Shown piece by piece: positions 15,600 to 23,539 of a stretch of 24,839 bases of DNA. The stretch spans positions 1 to 24,839 of the forward strand of contig PXDW01000105.1 in NCBI GenBank assembly GCA_003564925.1, in the 5' to 3' direction. A model generated the notes under the pieces. That model was not told the DNA's origin. It did no database searches and saw nothing but the letters and a program-made list of their open reading frames with translations. The stretch comes from Candidatus Woesearchaeota archaeon (lineage in GTDB: Archaea; Nanobdellota; Nanobdellia; Woesearchaeales; PXDW01). The position numbers were made by a program, and so were the translations under genes. The first letter of the stretch is position 1; each line of letters opens with the position of its first letter.

Positions 15600-15812
15600 T
15601 TATTTTTTCTTTTTTTTTAGCATATTTTGTATCTTTTTTTCTTCTTGTTCTATTTTTAATTCTTCTTTAAAGACATTTTTTGTTATTCTTAATATATTTT
15701 CATCCATCCTTGCTATCCTTCTTTCTAATAATATTAAAATCCTCATAGAATAAACAATTGCCGCTAGAGTTCCTATAATAATAGCCAAAACAACACTGAT
15801 CTGTTCATTCAT
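15600..15812 (-). CDS. Small single-pass membrane protein with coiled-coil tail
   Basis: 70 residues. One membrane helix (about 5-27, ISVVLAIIIGTLAAIVYSM...) is followed by a charged amphipathic helix (LLERRIARMDENI onward) and ends in a Lys run. The charge distribution puts the C-terminal helix in the cytosol. No enzymatic motif; the family is not recognised. A strong Shine-Dalgarno AGAGGTGAT stands just before the ATG and a TATA element (15853-15860) lies about 43 bases upstream. So the gene has its own leadered promoter and begins a two-gene unit with the isomerase. Confidence 0.8.
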   Translation of the reverse strand: MNEQISVVLAIIIGTLAAIVYSMRILILLERRIARMDENILRITKNVFKEELKIEQEEKKIQNMLKKKKK

Positions 15813-15815
15813 AAT

Positions 15816-15824
15816 ATCACCTCT
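15816..15824 (-). promoter_or_regulatory. Strong Shine-Dalgarno site of the small membrane-protein gene
   Basis: AGAGGTGAT on the minus strand, 3 bases before the ATG at 15812, the best SD match in the window. With the TATA at 15853-15860 it implies a leader of about 17 bases. Confidence 0.7.
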
Positions 15825-15881
15825 TTGATTTAATCATTCAAAGAATATAACTATATAAAACTTTTGTTTTGAATTTATATT

Positions 15882-16670
15882 TTATTTATCCCAAGCAGAA
15901 TTAAAAAGATTCACAAAACTTTTTGTAAAAAAATTAGAAGAAACCCACACAGCAGAATCATAACTTGGATTTAGATTTTTATCATCTGTAAGCATAAATA
16001 AAAGTTCTTTTTCATCAACAGCTAAAAATCTCGCCCTTATATTATTTTTATTTTTTATTTCTATTAATTTTTTAAATTCTTCAAAAGTCTCTTTATTTTT
16101 ATTTGTTAAAGGTGATATTATTTTTATATCTAAACCCTTATCTTTTGTTTTGTTTATATGTTTTTTAATTAATTTTGACTTTCTCAATAAACCTTCTTCT
16201 GTAGTCATTAAAATAATTGATTTTTGAGCATTATTAAGCATTAATTCAATTTGATTATAAATATTATCTCTCCCTTTAAAAGATCCTGAAAGATCTGATG
16301 GTTCTATATGTTCAACACCTTGATTATGTAATAAAGTTAATTCTTTTATAACATCACTATCTTTTATTTTATCTATTTGTTGTTGTTTCTGCTCAGAATC
16401 TTTTTTTATTTTTTTCTTAACCCTTTCTAAAACCTCAAAAGGGTTAACTGCTATATATTTTATAGGTTTGCCTATTTTCATCATTATAAAACCTTTTTTT
16501 TCCAAACTTTCAAGAACATCATAACTTCTAGAACGAGGAACATTTGCTATATCAGAAAGCTCTCCTGCAGTTGAAACGCCTCTAGAAAGCAAAGCAGTCC
16601 ATATCTTTGATTCGTAACTATTTAATCCAAAATCCCTTAGATTATTAATAAATTCTTTCTTTATTAACAT
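15882..16670 (-). CDS. TrmB-family transcriptional regulator
   Basis: 262 residues. The N-terminal winged helix (about 8-75: LNSYESKIWTALLSRGVSTAGELSDIA, then PRSRSYDVLESLEKKGFI) is the TrmB signature. A coiled linker (about 80-105) leads to the C-terminal PLD-like TrmB effector domain beginning around KGRDNIYNQIELML. TrmB proteins sense sugars or other ligands and repress or activate transport and central carbon genes. The ATG at 16670 is about 30 bases from a TATA (around 16695-16706). It flanks the candidate origin; whether it binds there is unknown. Its effector cannot be read from the sequence. Confidence 0.92.
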   Translation of the reverse strand: MLIKKEFINNLRDFGLNSYESKIWTALLSRGVSTAGELSDIANVPRSRSYDVLESLEKKGFIMMKIGKPIKYIAVNPFEVLERVKKKIKKDSEQKQQQIDKIKDSDVIKELTLLHNQGVEHIEPSDLSGSFKGRDNIYNQIELMLNNAQKSIILMTTEEGLLRKSKLIKKHINKTKDKGLDIKIISPLTNKNKETFEEFKKLIEIKNKNNIRARFLAVDEKELLFMLTDDKNLNPSYDSAVWVSSNFFTKSFVNLFNSAWDK

Positions 16671-16793
16671 TTTTATTAAATAATTAAAAAAATAACTTAT
16701 ATATAAAACTTTCTTTTTTTATTATTATATAGTGATAAAAATAAATATTATTTGAATAAATTGAAAGAAATTTATTTAGATTTAAACACAGAT

Positions 16794-16813
16794 ACACCTA
16801 TATTTCCTTTGGA
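16794..16813 (-). other. ORB-like element A (left arm of candidate origin)
   Basis: On the minus strand TCCAAAGGAAATATAGGTGT. It matches the archaeal origin recognition box, as I recall its consensus (TCCA..GGAAAC...GGGGT), at about 14 of 20 positions, including the TCC/GGA dyad and most of the G-string. It matches element B at 17 of 20 positions in inverted orientation. Confidence 0.6.
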
Positions 16814-16938
16814 AAAATTACAAATTAAATAATATTTTATGATTTTAAAAATTTTTAAATATTGTTTTTCAATAGATATATTATTATATATATTTTTTTA
16901 TATATATAATATTAAATAATGAATATTATAATTGTATT

Positions 16939-16968
16939 ATATTTATTTACAATATTGTAAATAAATAT
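16939..16968. repeat. 30-bp perfect palindrome, copy 2 (inside candidate origin)
   Basis: Same core as at 13004-13031, with one more paired base on each side. It sits near the centre of the AT-rich region (centre about 16953). It is either a cruciform-prone element or a binding site for a dimeric regulator. Confidence 0.85.
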
Positions 16969-17029
16969 TTATAATTATTTTAAGACGATAAAATAAAATA
17001 TTTTGAAAAATTATTTTTTAAAAAAGTAT

Positions 17030-17084
17030 AAATATTAAAAATATTTTCATATAAATTGAATATAATTAAATATTAAAAATATTT
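17030..17084 (+). repeat. 17-bp direct repeat pair in the AT-rich region
   Basis: AAATATTAAAAATATTT occurs at 17030-17046 and again at 17068-17084, 38 bases apart start to start. Each unit is itself nearly palindromic. The DNA is so AT-rich that chance similarity is less surprising than usual, but a 17-base exact match remains notable. Confidence 0.55.
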
Positions 17085-17115
17085 CAAAAAATGATTTTTA
17101 TTATAATTTTATAAC

Positions 17116-17135
17116 TCTAAAAGAAATATAGGGGT
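17116..17135 (+). other. ORB-like element B (right arm of candidate origin)
   Basis: TCTAAAAGAAATATAGGGGT, containing the only GGGG in the gap. It shares an uninterrupted GAAATATAGG with element A, and the relative positions of the GAAA and G-string parts fit the ORB pattern. The G-string points toward orc1. Confidence 0.6.
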
Positions 17136-17198
17136 CTGAGAATTATATTTTTTAAAATATAAAACTATATAAACCTTTATTTCTTCTGGAATTTTCTC

Positions 17199-18410
17199 AT
17201 GACCCAAAAAGGATTAACAGGATTTTTTGAAAAATATCTTGAAAAAGATAGTTTATTTTTAGATAAAAAAGTCTTACAAGGAAACTACACACCAGAAACA
17301 CTTTTACATAGGGATAATGAAATTAAAAAATTAGCTGAAATATTAGCTCCATCTTTAAAAAATGAAAAGCCATCTAATTTATTTATTTATGGCAATACTG
17401 GTACTGGTAAAACAGCATCAATAAAATATACAGCAACACAATTATTAAATGTTTCTACAAATAGAGATAATTCTTTAAAAATATTATATATAAATTGTAA
17501 GTTAAAAAGGGTTGCTGATACTGAATATAGATTAATAGCACAACTAGCAAGGGAATTTGGAAAAGTTATACCTCCTACAGGACTCCCCACAGATGAAGTT
17601 TATAATATTTTTTTCAATGTTTTAGATGAAAAAGATCAAAACATAGTTTTAATATTAGATGAAATAGATTTTCTAGTAAAAAAAGCAGGAGATGAAATCT
17701 TATATAATTTAACTAGGATTGATAATGATTTAAAAAATTCAAGATTATCTATAGTTGGAATAAGTAATAATACTATTTTTATTGAAAATTTAGATCCTAG
17801 AGTTAAATCATCTTTAAGTGAAGAAGAAGTTATTTTTCCACCATATAATGCTCTACAACTTCAAAATATATTAAAAGACAGAGCAACATTAGCTTTTAAA
17901 AAAAATATTTTATCAGAGGGTGTTGTTGAAAAATGCGCAGCATATGCGGCGCATGAGCATGGCGATGCTAGAAGAGCTTTAGAATTATTGAGAGTGGCGG
18001 GCGAGATAGCTGAAAGAAACAATTATAAAAAAGTTTATATAAAACATATAGATGAAGCAGAAGAAAAAATTGAGAAAGATAGGGTTTTTGAAGTTGTAAG
18101 AACACAACCAAAACAATTTCAAGCTATATTGTATTCTATTTTAACAATATATATAAAAAGAAGAGATGTTTTGTATACTGGAGAGATTTACGAACTTTAC
18201 AAGAAAATATGCAGCAGAACGAATTTAAGACCCCTAACACAAAGAAGAGTGAGTGATATTTTAGGTGAGTTTGATATGCTTGGTATTATAAATGCTAAAT
18301 TAATAAGTAAAGGTAGATATGGAAGGACTCGTGAAATTTCTCTTGCAGTTCCTGAAAATTTAGAACCAAAACTCAAAAAAATGATTGAAGAGAATTTAAA
18401 TTTAGTTTAG
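17199..18410 (+). CDS. orc1: Replication initiator Orc1/Cdc6
   Basis: 403 residues. It binds origin DNA and recruits the MCM helicase. Walker A GNTGTGKT (65-72), Walker B LILDEID (151-157), sensor 1 GISNN (187-191), the DPRVKSSL arginine-finger region (199-206), sensor 2 GDARRALELLR (255-265) and the C-terminal winged helix (about 300-395), whose wing KGRYGRTREI (371-380) should contact origin DNA. TATA CTATATAAAC near 17165-17174 lies about 29 bases before the ATG: leaderless. It is first in an operon with the two PolD subunits, 6 bases before DP1. Only one initiator gene is seen here. Confidence 0.97.
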   Translation: MTQKGLTGFFEKYLEKDSLFLDKKVLQGNYTPETLLHRDNEIKKLAEILAPSLKNEKPSNLFIYGNTGTGKTASIKYTATQLLNVSTNRDNSLKILYINCKLKRVADTEYRLIAQLAREFGKVIPPTGLPTDEVYNIFFNVLDEKDQNIVLILDEIDFLVKKAGDEILYNLTRIDNDLKNSRLSIVGISNNTIFIENLDPRVKSSLSEEEVIFPPYNALQLQNILKDRATLAFKKNILSEGVVEKCAAYAAHEHGDARRALELLRVAGEIAERNNYKKVYIKHIDEAEEKIEKDRVFEVVRTQPKQFQAILYSILTIYIKRRDVLYTGEIYELYKKICSRTNLRPLTQRRVSDILGEFDMLGIINAKLISKGRYGRTREISLAVPENLEPKLKKMIEENLNLV

Positions 18411-18416
18411 TTTAAA

Positions 18417-20009
18417 ATGCAGCAAACAGTTTCTAAAGAGGTGATAGAATATTTTATTGAGAAAGACATCTTAATAAGTGCAGACCTTAAAAATTTTTTA
18501 AATTCCTTCAAGAAAGAAAGAGTATATACTTCTTTAATGAAAAAAACAAAAACAGATCTTCTTGCTGTTCTAAACAAAGAATTATTAGATAATTTAATTA
18601 AAAACAAATCAATAAATATAAATTGGGTTATTTTTGATTCCGCTAAGGCCCTTAAAGAAAAAGACAAAGACCACGAACAATATTATGATATTATAGATTC
18701 TTTTGAGGTATACAAAAAACCAGAAATAAAACTTGAAAATAATAATAATTTAAAAGTAATTTTTTCTTATAATAAACAATCAACAAAGAAAACTGTCAAG
18801 GATTTTGTATCTTATTTCAATAACAGGTATAAAGCAATAGAACAAATATTAAAAACAAGAAAGGAGTTAGAAGGACTAACATTAATTTCGAGACTGAAAT
18901 CAAAAAAAGAAAGAGAAACAGCATCAATAATTGGGATGGTTGTTGATAAATCTTTAACAAAAAACGAAAATTTAATAATTAGTGTTGAAGATTTATCTGG
19001 GAGTACGAGTATTTTGATAAACAAATCAAAAAAAGAATTATATGAGAAAGGAAAAAATATAGTTGAAGATGAAGTTATTGGTATTATAGGAAATTGCGGA
19101 AATAATATATTGTTTGCCAATAACATAATTTTTCCAGAAATACCAAGGAAAGAATTAAAAAAATCTCCAAATGAAGATTATGTTGTTTTTATAGGGGACA
19201 CACACATAGGATCAAAACATTTTCTCGAAAAAGAGTTTCTAAAATTTATAAAATGGATTAATGGCGAGATTGGGGATGAAAAACAAAAAGAAATAGTTAA
19301 AAAAATAAAATATCTCTTCATTCTTGGAGATATAATTGAGGGTGTAGGAATATACCCGGATCAGGAGTTTGATTTGTCAATACCTGATATATACAAGCAA
19401 TATGAATCTTTTGTAAAATATATTGAACTTATACCAAAAGATATAACAATAATAATCTGTGCCGGAAATCATGATGCTATGAGGATTTCTGAACCACAAC
19501 CAGCAATTTATAGGGAATTTTCAAAAAAACTTTATGAAATGAAAAATGTTGTTCTTGTTTCAAACCCATCTCTTGTTAATATAGGGTGCTCAGAAGGTTT
19601 TCCAGGTTTTGATGTACTTTTATATCATGGATATTCTTTTCCTTATTTTGCTGACAATGTGGAGCCAATAAGGTTGGCTGGAGGTTTAAAAAGGCCAGAT
19701 TTATTGATGAAATTTTTATTGCAAAAAAGACATCTTGCCCCAACACACACATCAAATCTTTACATACCTGATAGTGCGAAGGACAATCTTGTTATAAATA
19801 CAGTGCCTGATTTTTTTGCGACTGGACATATACACAGGGTTTCAACAGCAACATATAAGAATGTTTTTTTGTTTAATTGCTCTTCATGGATATCAAAAAC
19901 AGACTATCAAGAAAAGGTTGGTTTAGAACCACAACCAGGAAGAATTATTCTTACAAATTTACAAACAAGAGAAATTAAAAAAATTAAATTTGTTCAAGAT
20001 GGAATCTAG
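18417..20009 (+). CDS. polB: DNA polymerase D small subunit (DP1), proofreading exonuclease
   Basis: 530 residues. It carries the 3'-5' exonuclease of the two-subunit PolD. An N-terminal region (1-160) is followed by an OB fold (about 165-245) and a calcineurin-like phosphoesterase domain. Its metal-binding motifs are intact, so proofreading should be active: Asp261/His263 (GDTHIG), Asp305 (LGDIIEG), Asn351-His352-Asp353 (AGNHD), His404 (YHGYS), His471 and His473 (GHIHR). The eukaryotic B subunits descend from this family but have lost these residues. The gene starts 6 bases after orc1 and its end overlaps the DP2 start. No promoter or SD of its own is visible, so it depends on the orc1 transcript. 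Confidence 0.97.
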   Translation: MQQTVSKEVIEYFIEKDILISADLKNFLNSFKKERVYTSLMKKTKTDLLAVLNKELLDNLIKNKSININWVIFDSAKALKEKDKDHEQYYDIIDSFEVYKKPEIKLENNNNLKVIFSYNKQSTKKTVKDFVSYFNNRYKAIEQILKTRKELEGLTLISRLKSKKERETASIIGMVVDKSLTKNENLIISVEDLSGSTSILINKSKKELYEKGKNIVEDEVIGIIGNCGNNILFANNIIFPEIPRKELKKSPNEDYVVFIGDTHIGSKHFLEKEFLKFIKWINGEIGDEKQKEIVKKIKYLFILGDIIEGVGIYPDQEFDLSIPDIYKQYESFVKYIELIPKDITIIICAGNHDAMRISEPQPAIYREFSKKLYEMKNVVLVSNPSLVNIGCSEGFPGFDVLLYHGYSFPYFADNVEPIRLAGGLKRPDLLMKFLLQKRHLAPTHTSNLYIPDSAKDNLVINTVPDFFATGHIHRVSTATYKNVFLFNCSSWISKTDYQEKVGLEPQPGRIILTNLQTREIKKIKFVQDGI

Positions 20010-23000
20010 CGAAGAAATACAAAAATACTTTGATGATATAGAGAAAAAAACAAGCCATTGCTATTCTATATCAAGCAAAGCAAGGCAGAAGGGATTCGAT
20101 CCCGAAGAGAAAGTGGACATACCTCTAGCCAAAGGAATATCCCAAAGAGTAGAAGGACTTATATCGGCTGCAACACCCCAAATACTAAATTCAGGTGTTG
20201 CCCAAAGAATAGAAAAATTAGAAAAAGAATTCGGAGTTCTTGATTGGAGAGTGGCTTTGAAAATAGCTGAAGAAGTTGCAAAACAAAAATTCTGCAAATT
20301 TAAAGACATAAGGGAATCTATGGAGACTGGGATAAGGGTTGGTTTAGCTTATATAACTTTAGGAGTTATAGCAGCCCCGCTCGAGGGATTTATAGAATTA
20401 AAGATTAAAAAAACAAAAAAAGGAGAAGATTACCTTTCTTGTTTTTTTGCAGGCCCGATAAGGGCTGCGGGCGGAACAGCAGAGGCAGTAACTGTAATTA
20501 TAGCAGATTATGTGAGGCTAAAATTGGGTTATGGAAAGTATGATCCTGATGAAAAAGAGATAAAGAGAGGCATAACGGAAATTTCAGATTATCATGAACG
20601 GGTAACTAATTTACAATACTTTCCATCTGAGAAAGAAATAGAGTTTCTTATAGAAAATCTTCCTGTTGAAATAAGTGGAGATCCGACAGAGAAAATAGAA
20701 GTTTCAAATTATAAAGATTTAGAAAGAATTGAAACAAACAGGATAAGGGGCGGATTTTGTTTGGTTTTGGCCGAAGGTGTAGCTCAGAAAGCACCAAAAT
20801 TGTTTAAACAGCTCGATAATTGGGGAAGTTCAGTTGGGCTAGACTGGAAATTTATGAAAGATTTTCTAGAAATACAAAAAAATTTTAAAGCAGGAAAAAC
20901 AAAATCCAAGGAAGAAGAAAAAATAACTCCTAATTACACATATATAAAAGATTTGGTTGCAGGAAGACCTGTTCTTGCACATCCCCTAACCTGGGGTGGA
21001 TTTAGGTTGAGATATGGAAGAACCAGACTTAGTGGGTTTGCAGGAGACGCTATAAACCCTCTAACTTTAGATGTTCTTAATAATTATATTGCAACAGGAA
21101 CACAATTAAAGATAGAAAGACCTGGAAAAGCAAATATTTTGACTCCTTGCGATTATATAGATGGACCAATAATAAAGTTGAATGATGGTTCTGTAATAAA
21201 AATAGAATCAGAAAAACAGCTAAAAGATGTAAAAAAAGACATAAAAGAAATATTATTCTTAGGTGATTTGTTAGTAAATTATGGGGATTTTTCAGAAAAT
21301 GGCCACAAACTTGTTCCAGCAGGATATTGCGAAGAATGGTGGGCCCAAGAACTGGAGAAAAAAACTGTAGATTTATTCGGCAGCTTAGATTTGAATAAAC
21401 TTTCGGAAATGATAAACATACAGGAAGATGACTTATCTTTAATAATCAACGATCCAATAAAAACAAAAATATCTGCAAGAGCGGCCTTCAACATTTCAAA
21501 AGAGCTAGGAATTCCACTTCATCCACATTATACTTTTTTTTGGACGAGACTTTCTAAAGAAGAGTTTATAGATTTTTTTAAATGGATTAAATCATCAAAA
21601 ATAAAAAAAGAAGACAACAAAGTTTCGAAAATCATCATTTCTTACAGGGAAGAGCAAAAAAAGAGATTAGAGAATATGGGCGTTCCTCATCTTTTTATAA
21701 ATAATGAGTTTATTGTTATACAAAGTGAGGTTTCTGACTCTATATTTAGGACTTTATTAAATAGAGAATTTAATTTAGAAGAGCTTGATAATCTTGAAAC
21801 ATCCTTAGATTGTGTCTGTTTTATTTCAGGAATTACAATAAGGGATAAAGCAGGAACTTTTATCGGGGCAAGAATGGGGCGTCCTGAGAAAGCAAAGATG
21901 AGAAAATTAACTGGAAGCCCACACGTACTATTTCCTGTGGGGGATGAAGGCGGAAGATTAAGAAGTTTTCAGTCTTCTTTGGAAAAAGGAACAATAACAG
22001 CCGACTTTCCAATATTTAAATGTAAAGACTGCAACAAGGAAACAATATTTTCTGTTTGTGAAGCTTGCGGGAAAAAAACCAAAAGGCTATTTGTTTGCGG
22101 GGTTTGCGGGACAACAGAAAAAAAATGTGAACACACACCAAAATCATTTACAAACAAAAGCATCGATATCACAAAAATAATGAATTCTTTGGTTATTTCC
22201 TTAAAAATGAGGACAATCCCAGATTTAGTAAAGGGGGTCAGAGGAACTTCGAATAAAGACCATATTCCAGAGCATTTGGCAAAAGGAATATTAAGAGCAA
22301 AACACAATATATTTGTAAATAAAGACGGAACAACAAGATATGATATGACTGAGCTTCCAATAACACATTTTAAGCCTCATGAAATTGGGATCAGTATAGA
22401 TAAAGCCAAGGAGCTTGGATATAATAAAGATATAAAAGGAAAGCCTTTGGTTAACGAAGATCAAATTGTTGAAATATTTCCCCAAGATGTTATTCTTCCA
22501 TGCTGTCCCTCTTCAACAGATGAAAATGCAGATGAGGTTCTTTTGAGAGTTGCTAATTTTGTTGATGATTTGCTTATCAATTTATATGGTCTGGACCCTT
22601 ATTATGTTTTAAAATCAAAAGAAGAATTGATAGGCCATCTTATAATTGGTCTGGCACCCCACACATCAGCAGGCACAATAGGAAGAATAATTGGATTTTC
22701 AAAAACACAAGGTTTTTTTGCTCATCCAATGTTTCATGCAGCTATGAGAAGAAACTGCGACGGAGATGAAGCTTGTTGCATATTGTTGATGGATGCTTTA
22801 CTTAATTTTTCAAGAAATTATCTTCCAGATAGAAGGGGCAGTAGGACAATGGACGCTCCCCTAGTATTAACTTCTTTTCTCGTGCCTAAAGAAGTTGATG
22901 ATGAGGTACACGGAATTGATGTTGTTTGGAGATACCCTTTGGAATTGTATGAATCAGCTTTAGATTATAAAATGCCTTGGGATGTAAAAGTACACCAGCT

Positions 23001-23508
23001 TGACCATTTTTTAGGAACTGAAAGACAATATTCTGGTTTTGGTTATACTCACCAAGTTTCAAACATGAATTCGGGAGTATTATGCTCCGCATACAAGATT
23101 TTACCAAGCATGGAAGAGAAGCTTAAAGGTCAAATGGAACTTGCTGAAAAAATAAGGGCTGTTGATGAATCTGATGTTGCAAGACTGGTCATTGAAAAGC
23201 ATTTTTTGAGGGATATAAGGGGAAATTTGAGGAAATTCTCAATGCAACAGTTTCGCTGCAGTGGGTGTAATGAAAAATACAGGAGACCCCCTTTAAAAGG
23301 CAGATGTTTGAAATGCGACGGCAACATTATATTTACTATATCAGAAGGATCTATAATAAAATATCTCGAGCCTAGCATGTCTTTGGCAAACAAATATAAT
23401 GTACCGATATATTTAAAACAAACTTTAGATCTTACAAAGCAAAGGATTGAGGATGTCTTTGGAAAAGAAAAAGAAAAACAGGTTGGCCTAGGCAGCTGGT
23501 TTGGTTAG
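19999..23508 (+). CDS. polC: DNA polymerase D large subunit (DP2), intein-free
   Basis: 1169 residues, the usual size of DP2 without inteins. It is the polymerase subunit of the archaeal replicative PolD, with a double-psi beta-barrel catalytic core. The catalytic motif RRNCDGDEACC with Asp921 and Asp923 is uninterrupted, although this is a known intein site in other archaea. The conserved FFAGPIRAAGGTAEA lies near residues 150-165. Zinc-binding Cys clusters occur at about 673-715 (CKDCNK, CEACGKK, CGVCG) and near the C-terminus (CSGCNEKY, CLKCDGN). The protein ends QVGLGSWFG, a PIP box for PCNA. The ATG at 19999 overlaps the DP1 end by 11 bases, indicating coupled translation; an in-frame TTG at 19990 is less likely. 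Confidence 0.97.
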   Translation: MESSEEIQKYFDDIEKKTSHCYSISSKARQKGFDPEEKVDIPLAKGISQRVEGLISAATPQILNSGVAQRIEKLEKEFGVLDWRVALKIAEEVAKQKFCKFKDIRESMETGIRVGLAYITLGVIAAPLEGFIELKIKKTKKGEDYLSCFFAGPIRAAGGTAEAVTVIIADYVRLKLGYGKYDPDEKEIKRGITEISDYHERVTNLQYFPSEKEIEFLIENLPVEISGDPTEKIEVSNYKDLERIETNRIRGGFCLVLAEGVAQKAPKLFKQLDNWGSSVGLDWKFMKDFLEIQKNFKAGKTKSKEEEKITPNYTYIKDLVAGRPVLAHPLTWGGFRLRYGRTRLSGFAGDAINPLTLDVLNNYIATGTQLKIERPGKANILTPCDYIDGPIIKLNDGSVIKIESEKQLKDVKKDIKEILFLGDLLVNYGDFSENGHKLVPAGYCEEWWAQELEKKTVDLFGSLDLNKLSEMINIQEDDLSLIINDPIKTKISARAAFNISKELGIPLHPHYTFFWTRLSKEEFIDFFKWIKSSKIKKEDNKVSKIIISYREEQKKRLENMGVPHLFINNEFIVIQSEVSDSIFRTLLNREFNLEELDNLETSLDCVCFISGITIRDKAGTFIGARMGRPEKAKMRKLTGSPHVLFPVGDEGGRLRSFQSSLEKGTITADFPIFKCKDCNKETIFSVCEACGKKTKRLFVCGVCGTTEKKCEHTPKSFTNKSIDITKIMNSLVISLKMRTIPDLVKGVRGTSNKDHIPEHLAKGILRAKHNIFVNKDGTTRYDMTELPITHFKPHEIGISIDKAKELGYNKDIKGKPLVNEDQIVEIFPQDVILPCCPSSTDENADEVLLRVANFVDDLLINLYGLDPYYVLKSKEELIGHLIIGLAPHTSAGTIGRIIGFSKTQGFFAHPMFHAAMRRNCDGDEACCILLMDALLNFSRNYLPDRRGSRTMDAPLVLTSFLVPKEVDDEVHGIDVVWRYPLELYESALDYKMPWDVKVHQLDHFLGTERQYSGFGYTHQVSNMNSGVLCSAYKILPSMEEKLKGQMELAEKIRAVDESDVARLVIEKHFLRDIRGNLRKFSMQQFRCSGCNEKYRRPPLKGRCLKCDGNIIFTISEGSIIKYLEPSMSLANKYNVPIYLKQTLDLTKQRIEDVFGKEKEKQVGLGSWFG

Positions 23509-23539
23509 CTTTATATATAATAATTTAATTTTCTTTAAA

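Larger units (their letters stand above)
16794..17135. other. oriC: Candidate replication origin (oriC) upstream of orc1/cdc6
   Basis: The 528-base gap between trmB and orc1 contains no credible gene. Two ORB-like elements in inverted orientation (16794-16813 and 17116-17135) flank 302 bases with only about 19 G or C by my count (about 6%), a natural duplex-unwinding region. Inside lie a 30-bp perfect palindrome (16939-16968) and a 17-bp direct repeat (17030-17046, 17068-17084). The initiator gene starts 63 bases after element B. This arrangement (initiator gene, ORBs, AT-rich unwinding DNA) is that of experimentally mapped archaeal origins. Origin activity itself is inference. Confidence 0.7.

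Noticed and set aside
16752..16832. Short open frame (TTG start, 27 codons) in the trmB-orc1 gap, reading LNKLKEIYLDLNTDTPIF and onward
   Set aside because: It has no ATG, no SD and no fitting TATA, and it overlaps ORB-like element A. In DNA this AT-rich a short open frame proves little; at most it is a remnant.
17091..17138. Possible second C/D sRNA ending in the CTGA at 17135
   Set aside because: The only C-box candidate (ATGATTT) is poor, there are no internal boxes, and the CTGA lies at the ORB-like element.
22740..22790. Possible intein at the DP2 catalytic motif
   Set aside because: The NCDGDE motif reads through without interruption and total length is normal for an intein-free DP2.
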